The notes beneath the pieces were generated by a model, which was given only the letters and a program-made list of their open reading frames with translations, did no database searches and was not told where the DNA came from. Of a stretch of 17,676 nucleotides of DNA, positions 1-6,852 are shown piece after piece. The position numbers and the translations under genes are program-made. The number at the start of each line of letters is the position of its first letter. Position 1 is the stretch's first letter. Source of the DNA: [Eubacterium] saphenum (GTDB lineage Bacteria; Bacillota; Clostridia; Oscillospirales; Ruminococcaceae); NCBI GenBank assembly GCA_004555855.1, contig SFJQ01000026.1, forward strand, positions 1 through 17,676. The letters are read 5' to 3'.

Positions 1-429
1 ATTTGCGCTGCCTTTCCAATGGAGCTTCTCATCAAGCAGCTCGATTTTGAACTCCCCGTCCACGAGAACATCGATAAACTGCATAATCTCAAGGTCCTTT
101 ATCTCATCAAACGAATATCCCGTGTACACCCAAATATCCTTCTTCGGGAACAGCTCGCGCGATTTTTTCGCAAGGCGCGTTATTTCAGCACGGTTCTGCG
201 GGTGAAGAGGGTCGCCGCCGCTGAACGTCAAGCCGCTTATATAATCCGGCGCGAGTTTCTCGAAAAGTTCGTTTTCGGCGTCCTCGTCAAAGGGAATACC
301 GCCGTTTATATCCCATGTAATCGGGTTCTGACAGCCCTCGCAGCGGTGATTGCAACCCGCAACCCAAAGCACCGTCCGCAAGCCGTCGCCGTTCAGCATA
401 TCATCGGTTGTTATGTTGTGATAACGCAT
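1..429 (-). CDS. nrdG: Anaerobic ribonucleotide reductase activating protein NrdG (3' end cut by window edge)
   Basis: This is the radical-SAM activase that installs the glycyl radical on NrdD, using S-adenosylmethionine and a [4Fe-4S] cluster. The protein begins MRYHNITTDDML, and the cluster motif CNHRCEGC follows (Cys26, Cys30, Cys33, spacing CxxxCxxC as expected for NrdG). The SAM-binding region shows as SGGDPLHPQN, and a WVYTGYSFDE segment follows. The ATG at 429 is preceded by GGAGAAG at good spacing. 143 codons are visible and the frame is still open at base 1, so only a short C-terminal tail is missing for a family of roughly 150-180 residues. It starts 17 nt after the nrdD stop, so the two are co-transcribed and share the nrdD promoter. 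Confidence is high from motif and neighbour. Confidence 0.95.
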   Translation of the reverse strand, partial: MRYHNITTDDMLNGDGLRTVLWVAGCNHRCEGCQNPITWDINGGIPFDEDAENELFEKLAPDYISGLTFSGGDPLHPQNRAEITRLAKKSRELFPKKDIWVYTGYSFDEIKDLEIMQFIDVLVDGEFKIELLDEKLHWKGSAN

Positions 430-446
430 ATCTTCTCCATTGTCCG

Positions 447-2567
447 TTACATACTCTTTCTGTCCGCAATTTCAGCCATTTTTGCGGCATTCAGGCGCGT
501 GTCGCCCTTAACTCTCGAATAGCTCAGATAACCGTTCATTCGGTCAATTTTCGTGAGGTTCTTCGAGCCGCATTTCGGGCAGACGTCCATCTCAAGCTGC
601 TGATAACCACAGTCATCGCAATAAGCAAGCGAAAGGTTTACGCCCTCGTAGAAGCCCTTCTGCATCGCCCTGCGTACAAGCGATTTCACAGCGCCCTTGT
701 TGTAGTCAATCGGATAGCGGACGTACTGGATTTTTCCGCCGTTGAACAGATTCCAGAAACGCTCTTCCCTGTCCTGCTTCTGAATGGGCGTGATGTCCTC
801 GGCAACGTGACAATGGAAAGAATTGGAAACGTACTCTCTGTCGGAAACGTTCTCGACAATGCCGTATTTCTTGCGGAACTGCTGGATTTGCAAACCGCAG
901 AGGTTTTCGGCGGGCGTGCCGTAAATCGCGTAAAGATGCCCGTCCTCTTCCTTGAACTCCTGAATACGCTTGTTGATGAACTCCATCGTTTTCAGCGCAA
1001 AATCGCCGTCCTCGGCAATGGATTTCTTGTCGGCAAGTTGCTCCAGCTCGTTCAGCGCGGTTATACCGAAAGAAGCGGTCGCGGCTTTAAGAAGCGGCTT
1101 GATTTTGTCGTGAATGCCCAAATGTCCGCCCAGGAAGCCGCCCTCGCAGTAAGCAAGCGGGTTTGTGGACGCTTTCATCTCGCCGAGATATTCGTAGGTG
1201 CGGCAGTGGATACGGCGGATTAAGTTGAGGTAATAGTCGAGCACCTCGAAGAAATCGCGGCTTTCCTGCTGCGCCTTTGCGTAAATCATCGGCAAATGCA
1301 GCGAAACCGCGCCGATGTTAAATCTTCCTACAAAAATCGGCTTGTCGTTATCGTCTGCGGGCTTCATTCCGCCGCGCTCGTACCACGGCGACAAAAATGC
1401 GCGGCAACCCATCGGACTGATGATTTTTCCGTACTTTTTGTACATCTCCGCGACATATCCGTCACCCGTGAGTGACAGCCAGTCGGGGTACATCGCCTTT
1501 TGCGAGCAGGCAATTCCCGCCTCGAAAACGTCCTCCAGCTCGCAGCCCTCGCCGTGCAGATTTTCATCGTACAGGAACACGATTTTCGGGAAAAGCACAG
1601 GCTTTTTGCAGGTTTTCTTGCCCTGTCCGTTCTTTCTCACTTCGAGCATCAAAATGCTCGCCATTTTCGCGAATTTTCCGCGTCCAACGCCGCAGGTCAT
1701 TGTGATAAACGGGTAGTCACCGCGACTTGACGAAACGGAATTGAACTTGTACTCCCAGCCCTGAAATCCCTGTCTGAAGTCAACCTCAACGTCCTTCATT
1801 GCCTCTCTATCGGCAACTTCCTCCGACAAACCAAGGCTCAGATAGCGCTCGTACTGCTTTTTATAGGTTTTCTCGGCATACGGCTCGAGAAGCTCGTCCA
1901 CGCTCGGCACGGTAAATCCTCCGTACTGCTGAGAAGCCGCCGCAAGCGTTACATCGCCGATTACGTCAAACGCAACAGCAAGCGTTTTCGGCTCGTTGTA
2001 CCAGAGATTTCCCATCTCAAAGCCGCCCTCCATAACGCTTTTCATATCGAAAAGGCAGCAGTTCATCGTATCGCGGCGCGCGCTCATATCGTGAACGTAA
2101 ATATACCCGTCGCGGCAAGCCTGAAGCTCCTCGGCGGTCATAAAAAATTTCTTGTAAAGCTCCTTGTTCAACTCGTTAAATATAAGAGAACGCTTCGTTG
2201 AAACAAGCGCGGAGTCCGAGTTCGAGTTTTCCTTGTCGCCGATGTACATAATCGACTGCGATTTCACATAAACCTCGTCCAACATGTGAACAAAATCCTG
2301 CTTGTAGTTGCGGTAGTCCTTGTAGCTTTTCGCAACCGCAGGATTTGTCGCTTCAAGAGCGCCCTCGACAATGTTGTGCATCTTCGCAATCGGTATCTCG
2401 TCCGAGCCAAATTCCTGCGCCTTGTCGGTGACGTATTTGCAGATAAAATTCAGCTCATCGGGCGTGAATTTGTACATAACGCGCGTCGCGGACTTGTTGA
2501 CAGCGTTCACGACCTTCTGAACATTGAAATCTTCCTTTGTGTTGTCCTTTTTGATAATACTTATCAT
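447..2567 (-). CDS. nrdD: Anaerobic (class III) ribonucleoside-triphosphate reductase NrdD
   Basis: This enzyme makes deoxyribonucleotides from ribonucleoside triphosphates without oxygen, using a stable glycyl radical. An ATP-cone regulatory domain spans about residues 3-92 of the 706-residue protein, followed by the catalytic barrel. At the C-terminus, a four-cysteine zinc site (Cys650, Cys653, Cys663, Cys666 in CDDCGY and CPKCGS) precedes the glycyl radical loop RMNGYLS (Gly679). I chose the ATG at 2567 because AGAGAG sits 8 nt upstream. The longer frame would start with GTG at 2603, has no ribosome binding site, would begin only about 15 nt from the expected transcript start, and lies inside a predicted operator. 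nrdG follows after 17 nt. Expression is probably controlled by NrdR through the two boxes upstream. Confidence 0.96.
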   Translation of the reverse strand: MISIIKKDNTKEDFNVQKVVNAVNKSATRVMYKFTPDELNFICKYVTDKAQEFGSDEIPIAKMHNIVEGALEATNPAVAKSYKDYRNYKQDFVHMLDEVYVKSQSIMYIGDKENSNSDSALVSTKRSLIFNELNKELYKKFFMTAEELQACRDGYIYVHDMSARRDTMNCCLFDMKSVMEGGFEMGNLWYNEPKTLAVAFDVIGDVTLAAASQQYGGFTVPSVDELLEPYAEKTYKKQYERYLSLGLSEEVADREAMKDVEVDFRQGFQGWEYKFNSVSSSRGDYPFITMTCGVGRGKFAKMASILMLEVRKNGQGKKTCKKPVLFPKIVFLYDENLHGEGCELEDVFEAGIACSQKAMYPDWLSLTGDGYVAEMYKKYGKIISPMGCRAFLSPWYERGGMKPADDNDKPIFVGRFNIGAVSLHLPMIYAKAQQESRDFFEVLDYYLNLIRRIHCRTYEYLGEMKASTNPLAYCEGGFLGGHLGIHDKIKPLLKAATASFGITALNELEQLADKKSIAEDGDFALKTMEFINKRIQEFKEEDGHLYAIYGTPAENLCGLQIQQFRKKYGIVENVSDREYVSNSFHCHVAEDITPIQKQDREERFWNLFNGGKIQYVRYPIDYNKGAVKSLVRRAMQKGFYEGVNLSLAYCDDCGYQQLEMDVCPKCGSKNLTKIDRMNGYLSYSRVKGDTRLNAAKMAEIADRKSM

Positions 2568-2575
2568 CTCAAGCA

Positions 2576-2582
2576 CTCTCTT
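2576..2582 (-). promoter_or_regulatory. Ribosome binding site that decides the nrdD start
   Basis: AAGAGAG on the minus strand lies 8 nt before the ATG at 2567. It is a weak Shine-Dalgarno match, but it is the only one near the two possible starts. The GTG at 2603 is preceded by AATTTCTT, which has no purine-rich block. Confidence 0.6.
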
Positions 2583-2599
2583 TTCAAATCGTTTTCCAA

Positions 2600-2615
2600 C
2601 CACAAGAAATTGTGA
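2600..2615 (-). promoter_or_regulatory. NrdR box 2 (predicted repressor site, downstream of transcription start)
   Basis: TCACAATTTCTTGTGG matches the known NrdR-box consensus (acaCwAtATaTwGtgt) at 13 of 16 positions as I count it, with the conserved CAC and GTG arms intact. Its centre is exactly 31 bp from that of box 1, about three helical turns, the usual spacing of paired NrdR boxes. It would occupy roughly the first 20 transcribed bases of nrdD. Confidence 0.7.
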
Positions 2616-2624
2616 TTAATTATA

Positions 2625-2653
2625 ATTATAACACATTTTATTGTGTCGGTCAA
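2625..2653 (-). promoter_or_regulatory. Promoter of nrdDG (TTGACC - 17 nt - TATAAT)
   Basis: The -35 element TTGACC is at 2653-2648, the spacer is exactly 17 nt, and the -10 element TATAAT at 2630-2625 is perfect. The expected transcription start is near 2618, giving a leader of about 50 nt before the ATG at 2567. This is the strongest promoter match in the window. The region between recQ and nrdD (2604-2718) is AT-rich and holds no gene. I saw no convincing terminator for recQ in it. Confidence 0.85.
2631..2646 (-). promoter_or_regulatory. NrdR box 1 (predicted repressor site in the promoter spacer)
   Basis: ACACAATAAAATGTGT is a near-palindrome with perfect ACACA/TGTGT arms. It matches the NrdR-box consensus at 14 of 16 positions by eye. 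It fills almost the whole 17-nt spacer between the -35 and -10 elements, so bound NrdR would block RNA polymerase. The nrdR gene is not in this window. Confidence 0.75.
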
Positions 2654-2718
2654 GGTGTTTTTTGGCTTTTTCTTGATGTAGAAAAATTTCGTCAAAATAG
2701 ATAAATTTATATCGAAAA

Positions 2719-4545
2719 TCACTCTGAGGACGGGTGTTGTGTGCTTATGTAATCGTTAATGGCGCTAAGGAATTTTTTACCATATTTCTCCGCTTTCAGC
2801 TCGCCCACTCCCGATACTTCAAGCAGCTCGGTGTGCGTTCTGGGCAGCTTCGCGGTCATATCGCGCAGCGTTGCGTCCGAAAACACAACGTAAGGCGGCA
2901 CTCCAAGCACCGACGCGATATTTCTGCGGATTTTGCGGAGATTTTGGAAAAGCTCGTTTTCCGAGTCCTGCGAAATCTTCACGGGAACGCGCTCGCTCGT
3001 GTCCGAAACCCGCATTACAATCGACTTTTTACTCTTTATAAACTCGTCGGCTTTAGGCGTAAGCTCGCACACCGAATACTCCGAGTCAACGCTGATATAG
3101 CCCTCAGCTTCGAGGAAATTGATGATTTCGGTGATTTTCTTGCGCGGAACATCGCTCATAATCCCGTAAGTCGAGAGCGTTTCAAAACCAAATTCCAGAA
3201 CGCGCTTGTCGCGGCTGCCCATCAGAATACGGCAAATCAACACCTTTCCAACACGCTTCCCGCGCTGTTTTACACGGAAAATGCAGGACAGAATTTTCTG
3301 CGCTTCCACCGTCACGTCCGCGATTTTGAAATCCTTTTCGCAATTTGAACAGTTTTCACAATGCTTGGGCGCTTTTTCCCCGAAGTAATCAAGGATAAAC
3401 TCCCGCAGGCAGCGCGTTGTGTCGCAGTAATTCACCATCTTCCGAAGCCGCTTCATATCGCGTTCCTTGAGCGCTTTTTGCTCGGAAAAATCGAGATTTG
3501 CGTCCTCATGGCTCACGTCAATCATATATTTTGCAAGTTCCACGTCGCCGTAATTGAACAGCAAAACGCACCTCGCCGCCGAGCCGTCGCGCCCCGCTCT
3601 GCCGGCTTCCTGATAATAGCTTTCCACGTCCTTGGGCATATTATAATGCACAACGAGCGAAACGTTTGACTTGTCGATGCCCATTCCAAACGCGTTTGTC
3701 GCAACCATCACGTCAACCCTGTCGTACAGGAAATCGTCCTGCGCGGTTTTTCGCGTTTCGGCATTGAACCCCGCGTGATACATCGCCGCATTAATGCCGT
3801 TTTTCTTCAGCATTTCGCAGACGCTCTCGACATTTTTCCGCGTCGCACAATATACAATCGCGCTTCCTGCACTGTCCCGAAGTATTTTCAGCAGCTCCGC
3901 GTCCTTTGAGTCGGGCTTTCGCACCTCAAAGTACAAATTCGGGCGGTCAAAGCCTGTCGTCAGCGAAAGCGGCTCGCGAAGCCCCAGAATGCTCACAATA
4001 TCGCTTTTCACGACATCGGTTGCCGTTGCCGTAAACGCTGCGATAACAGGACGATTTTTCAGCGAGTTCACAAAGCCCGAGATTTTCAGGTAAGACGGGC
4101 GGAAATCCTGTCCCCAGTGCGAAACGCAGTGCGCCTCGTCAACAGCGACAAGCGGTATCTCAAGTCGCTCGCAGAGCCGTTTGAAGCTCTCAGTTTCAAG
4201 ACGCTCGGGAGCAACGTATAGTATCTTGAATTCCCCCGAGCTCGCTCTCATAAACGTTTCGCGGGACTCAAGCTCCGAAACCGAGCTGTTGATACAAGCG
4301 GCGCTTATGCCGTTTTCGCAAAGCGCGTTCACCTGGTCGCGCATAAGCGAAATCAGCGGCGAAATCACGACAGTTGTGCCGTTCAGCATCAGCGCGGGTA
4401 CCTGAAAGCAAATCGATTTTCCCGCTCCCGTCGGCATTACCCCAAGGCAGTCGCGCCCGCTCAGTATGCAGTCTACAAGCGCCTCCTGTCCGCCGCGGAA
4501 CGCCGTGTGACCGAAAAATTTCCTCAAAACCTCGTTCTTATCCAT
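2719..4545 (-). CDS. recQ: ATP-dependent DNA helicase RecQ
   Basis: This is a 3'-to-5' DNA helicase of recombination and fork repair. In the 608-residue protein I see Walker A MPTGAGKS (37-44), DEAH (136-139) followed by the RecQ-specific loop HCVSHWGQDFRPSY, motif III FTATAT (171-176) and motif VI QEAGRAGRDG (312-321). The RecQ zinc site has Cys379, Cys396, Cys399 and Cys402, with the same spacing as in E. coli RecQ. A winged-helix region follows, and an HRDC domain occupies about the last 80 residues. The start is the ATG at 4545, with GAGG at 4555-4552; the frame extends six codons upstream to a TTG with no support. It is the last gene of the long operon, 63 nt after upp and just past a GC-rich hairpin. 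Full length, no odd features. Confidence 0.96.
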   Translation of the reverse strand: MDKNEVLRKFFGHTAFRGGQEALVDCILSGRDCLGVMPTGAGKSICFQVPALMLNGTTVVISPLISLMRDQVNALCENGISAACINSSVSELESRETFMRASSGEFKILYVAPERLETESFKRLCERLEIPLVAVDEAHCVSHWGQDFRPSYLKISGFVNSLKNRPVIAAFTATATDVVKSDIVSILGLREPLSLTTGFDRPNLYFEVRKPDSKDAELLKILRDSAGSAIVYCATRKNVESVCEMLKKNGINAAMYHAGFNAETRKTAQDDFLYDRVDVMVATNAFGMGIDKSNVSLVVHYNMPKDVESYYQEAGRAGRDGSAARCVLLFNYGDVELAKYMIDVSHEDANLDFSEQKALKERDMKRLRKMVNYCDTTRCLREFILDYFGEKAPKHCENCSNCEKDFKIADVTVEAQKILSCIFRVKQRGKRVGKVLICRILMGSRDKRVLEFGFETLSTYGIMSDVPRKKITEIINFLEAEGYISVDSEYSVCELTPKADEFIKSKKSIVMRVSDTSERVPVKISQDSENELFQNLRKIRRNIASVLGVPPYVVFSDATLRDMTAKLPRTHTELLEVSGVGELKAEKYGKKFLSAINDYISTQHPSSE

Positions 4546-4565
4546 CAAAAACCTCAAACACAACC

Positions 4566-4588
4566 GCCCCCGATTTTTCAGCGGGGGC
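4566..4588 (-). terminator. GC-rich hairpin between upp and recQ (possible partial terminator or attenuator)
   Basis: A perfect 7-bp stem, GCCCCCG/CGGGGGC, closes a 9-nt loop 20 nt after the upp stop. In the direction of transcription it is followed by GGTTGTGTTT, a broken U-tract, so termination is probably incomplete. The recQ ribosome binding site (4555-4552) starts only about 10 nt after the stem. The hairpin could therefore lower recQ output relative to upp or protect the upstream mRNA. Confidence 0.55.
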
Positions 4589-4608
4589 AGGAAAGTTTAT
4601 AGCCGAAA

Positions 4609-5250
4609 TTATTTTGTGCCGAAAAGTCTGTCCGAGCCGTCGCCGATACCGGGAACAATGTACAAATCCTCGTTCAGACCGCTGTCGATTGCGCCCGTCA
4701 CGATTTCAACATCGGGGTGCGCGTCGTGCAGCGCCTTAATGCCCTCGGGGCAGGTCAAAAGGCACATAAACTTGATATGAACCGCGCCCGCTTTCTTCAC
4801 GATATCCACGGTCTTTATCGCAGAAACGCCCGTCGCCAGCATCAAATCCATCACGATAACCTCGCGATTTGCGATATCAAACGGCAGCTTGCAGTAATAC
4901 TCAGCTGCTGTATTGCCGTTCTGTTTATCGCGGTAAATGCCGACGTGACCGACCTTTGCCGCGGGAACAAGCGCCAGCGCGCCGTCAACCATTCCCAGTC
5001 CCGCGCGCATAATCGGCACAAATGAAACCTTCCGTCCGCTGATGATTTTCGCGTCAGCAAGTGCAAGCGGAGTCTGGATTTTCACGTCCTTGAGCGGCAA
5101 ATCGCGCGTTGCTTCGTAACAGATGAACATCGAAACTTCCTTCACCAGCTCGCGGAACTCCTTTGAACCCGTCTGTTTGTCGCGCAGAAGGGACAGTTTG
5201 TGCTGAACCAGAGGGTGCTCGCAGAGTACAACATTTTCGTAATTCTCCAT
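4609..5250 (-). CDS. upp: Uracil phosphoribosyltransferase
   Basis: This enzyme converts uracil and PRPP to UMP in pyrimidine salvage. The 213-residue length is typical. Recognisable elements are FVPIMRAGLGMVDG (77-90), the PRPP-binding loop MDLMLATGVSA (134-144) and the uracil-binding C-terminus YIVPGIGDGSDRLFGTK. The usual loop reads DPMLATGGSA and the usual end GDAGDR, so this copy carries small substitutions at both sites (Leu for Pro, Val for Gly, Gly-Ser for Ala-Gly). The ATG at 5250 follows the rpiB stop by 1 nt and is preceded by GGAGG, so it is translationally close to rpiB. Confidence is high; activity is likely but the loop changes deserve attention. Confidence 0.95.
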   Translation of the reverse strand: MENYENVVLCEHPLVQHKLSLLRDKQTGSKEFRELVKEVSMFICYEATRDLPLKDVKIQTPLALADAKIISGRKVSFVPIMRAGLGMVDGALALVPAAKVGHVGIYRDKQNGNTAAEYYCKLPFDIANREVIVMDLMLATGVSAIKTVDIVKKAGAVHIKFMCLLTCPEGIKALHDAHPDVEIVTGAIDSGLNEDLYIVPGIGDGSDRLFGTK

Positions 5251-5251
5251 T

Positions 5252-5686
5252 TTACTTTTCCTCCAATTTTGTTATTTTATCGATGCGGTCACTGTGTCTG
5301 CCGCCTTCAAATTCTGTTTCAAGGAACACGTCAACCAGCTCCAGAGCAAGTCCAACGCCCAAAACTCTTCCGCCGAGGCAAAGAACATTCGCGTTGTTGT
5401 GCAGGCGGGTGTACTTCGCGGAATACCAGTCCGAGCAAACCGCCGCGCGTATCCCCTTAATCTTGTTCGCGGCAATCGACATACCGATACCCGTGCCGCA
5501 AATCAAAATCGCAAGTTCGCACTCGCCGCTCGTCACCTTTTTGCACACCGCTTCGGCGATATCGGGATAATCACACCGCTCGCCCTCGCAGCCGCAGTCA
5601 ACGTACTCGATTTTCTTGTTCAGCAAGTGGTTCATCACGGCGCATTTCAGCTCAAATCCGCCGTGGTCGCAGCCTATCGCAATCAT
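5252..5686 (-). CDS. rpiB: Ribose-5-phosphate isomerase B
   Basis: This enzyme interconverts ribose 5-phosphate and ribulose 5-phosphate in the non-oxidative pentose phosphate pathway, supplying PRPP precursors. The 144-residue protein starts MIAIGCDHGGFELK with the substrate-contacting Asp7-His8. It carries the catalytic cysteine in CGTGIGMSIAANK (Cys63) and RLHNNANVLCLGGR with His96, as in the RpiB/LacAB family. LacA/LacB subunits are a less likely alternative because a single gene is present without lactose genes. The ATG at 5686 has GGAGGAG upstream. The gene lies between tsaB and upp; pairing with upp fits nucleotide salvage, since ribose 5-phosphate feeds PRPP. Confidence 0.95.
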   Translation of the reverse strand: MIAIGCDHGGFELKCAVMNHLLNKKIEYVDCGCEGERCDYPDIAEAVCKKVTSGECELAILICGTGIGMSIAANKIKGIRAAVCSDWYSAKYTRLHNNANVLCLGGRVLGVGLALELVDVFLETEFEGGRHSDRIDKITKLEEK

Positions 5687-5725
5687 AGTTTTCTCCTCCG
5701 TAAATGAATTTTTCCCGCTCGATTT

Positions 5726-6409
5726 TCACTTTTCAGCCTGTAATCTCTCGGCTCTTTCGCGCTCAGCCTGAGCCATTCTGAGATATTTTGGCATAAGCGC
5801 GTCTGCTTCGATAACAGTCTTGTTTTCAGCGGCAAGGCACACTCCGCTTCCGCGCTGAAACCGCAGAGCAAGCGGCGCGAGCGTGTACTTTTCACCGGTA
5901 AATCCGTGCGCTAAAGCAGCTCCGTCGCCGGCTAAAATTATCTTCCCGCCGAGCTTTTCCAGTTCCTCGGACAAATCCGAAAGAGCAATCGCTCTGTCCT
6001 CGCAAATCCGCGTTATAACGCCGTTTTCAGACTTGAAGAGCGCGTTGTACACCTGCTTCAGACGCGCGTCCATACAAGCGCAGATTATCCCGTCAACACC
6101 GACAAAATTGTAAGCAATCGCCTCCAATGTCGATACGTCAACGCACGGTTTCCCCGCTCCCAGACACATTCCCTTTACGCAGGAAACGCCTATCCGCAGT
6201 CCCGTGAAAGAACCCGGTCCCGTGGTGACGGCGATTTTCTCCACATCGGAAAGCGTTTTGCCGGACGTTTTGAACATCGTTTCAATCATCGGCAAAAGCG
6301 TCTGCGAATGGGTGTGAGCAACGTTCAAAAACTCCTCGGCAAGGATTTTCTCACCGTCATACAACGCGCAGCCTGCCGTTATCGCAGAGCTGTCAATTCC
6401 TAGAATCAT
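5726..6409 (-). CDS. tsaB: tRNA threonylcarbamoyladenosine biosynthesis protein TsaB
   Basis: TsaB is the inactive paralogue that dimerises with TsaD to make the universal t6A modification at position 37 of ANN-decoding tRNAs. The 227-residue protein begins MILGIDSSAITAGCALYD, an ASKHA-fold phosphate-1 strand, and carries the family signature TTGPGSFTGLRIGV (62-75). The start is the ATG at 6409, which overlaps the tsaE stop in an ATGA and has GCGAGG 7 nt upstream; a TTG two codons earlier is also in frame but less likely. tsaD is not in this window and the often-adjacent rimI is also missing. rpiB begins 39 nt downstream. Confidence 0.94.
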   Translation of the reverse strand: MILGIDSSAITAGCALYDGEKILAEEFLNVAHTHSQTLLPMIETMFKTSGKTLSDVEKIAVTTGPGSFTGLRIGVSCVKGMCLGAGKPCVDVSTLEAIAYNFVGVDGIICACMDARLKQVYNALFKSENGVITRICEDRAIALSDLSEELEKLGGKIILAGDGAALAHGFTGEKYTLAPLALRFQRGSGVCLAAENKTVIEADALMPKYLRMAQAERERAERLQAEK

Positions 6410-6852
6410 AAGCAAACCTCGCTTGAAATCAGGATTTTCCGTTCGTCATCGCCCGTTTTTTCAATTCGGACTTTGTAAACGGCGCGCTTTCCGTCGTTCA
6501 GCTCCTCGGCAAGAGCGGGGATATTTTCGCTCCATTCGGCGGCGATTACTCCCCCTCTGTCAAGGTAGTCGAAAAATCCGATAGCGTACAAATCGTCAAA
6601 GGTTTCTATCCTGTACAAATCGAAATGGAACAGCGGAATTATACCGCTATATTCGTTCACCAGCGCAAAAGTCGGACTGGTCACCACATCGTCCACGCCA
6701 AGCGCCTTCGCAAGCCCCTTCGTGAACGTTGTCTTTCCCGCGCCCAAATCGCCTTCATAAAGGACGATATCGCCCGCTCGGAGCGTTTTTCCAAGCTCCA
6801 GCGCGATTTTTTCGGTATCCTCGGCGCTGTGCGAAATTTTCTCCTCGTTCAT
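6406..6852 (-). CDS. tsaE: tRNA threonylcarbamoyladenosine biosynthesis ATPase TsaE
   Basis: TsaE is the small P-loop ATPase needed for multiple rounds of t6A synthesis by the TsaB-TsaD complex. The 148-residue protein has Walker A GDLGAGKTT (34-42), then the family motifs SPTFALVNEY (59-68), HFDLYR (76-81) and EWSEN (106-110), in the usual order and at the usual length. Its ATG shares one base with the fhs stop (TGATG) and its own stop overlaps the tsaB start (ATGA), so fhs, tsaE and tsaB are probably translationally coupled. Confidence 0.95.
   Translation of the reverse strand: MNEEKISHSAEDTEKIALELGKTLRAGDIVLYEGDLGAGKTTFTKGLAKALGVDDVVTSPTFALVNEYSGIIPLFHFDLYRIETFDDLYAIGFFDYLDRGGVIAAEWSENIPALAEELNDGKRAVYKVRIEKTGDDERKILISSEVCL

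Noticed and set aside
408..1223. Plus-strand open frame opposite nrdD and nrdG
   Set aside because: It is the reverse of the conserved glycyl-radical region and shows no independent gene signal.
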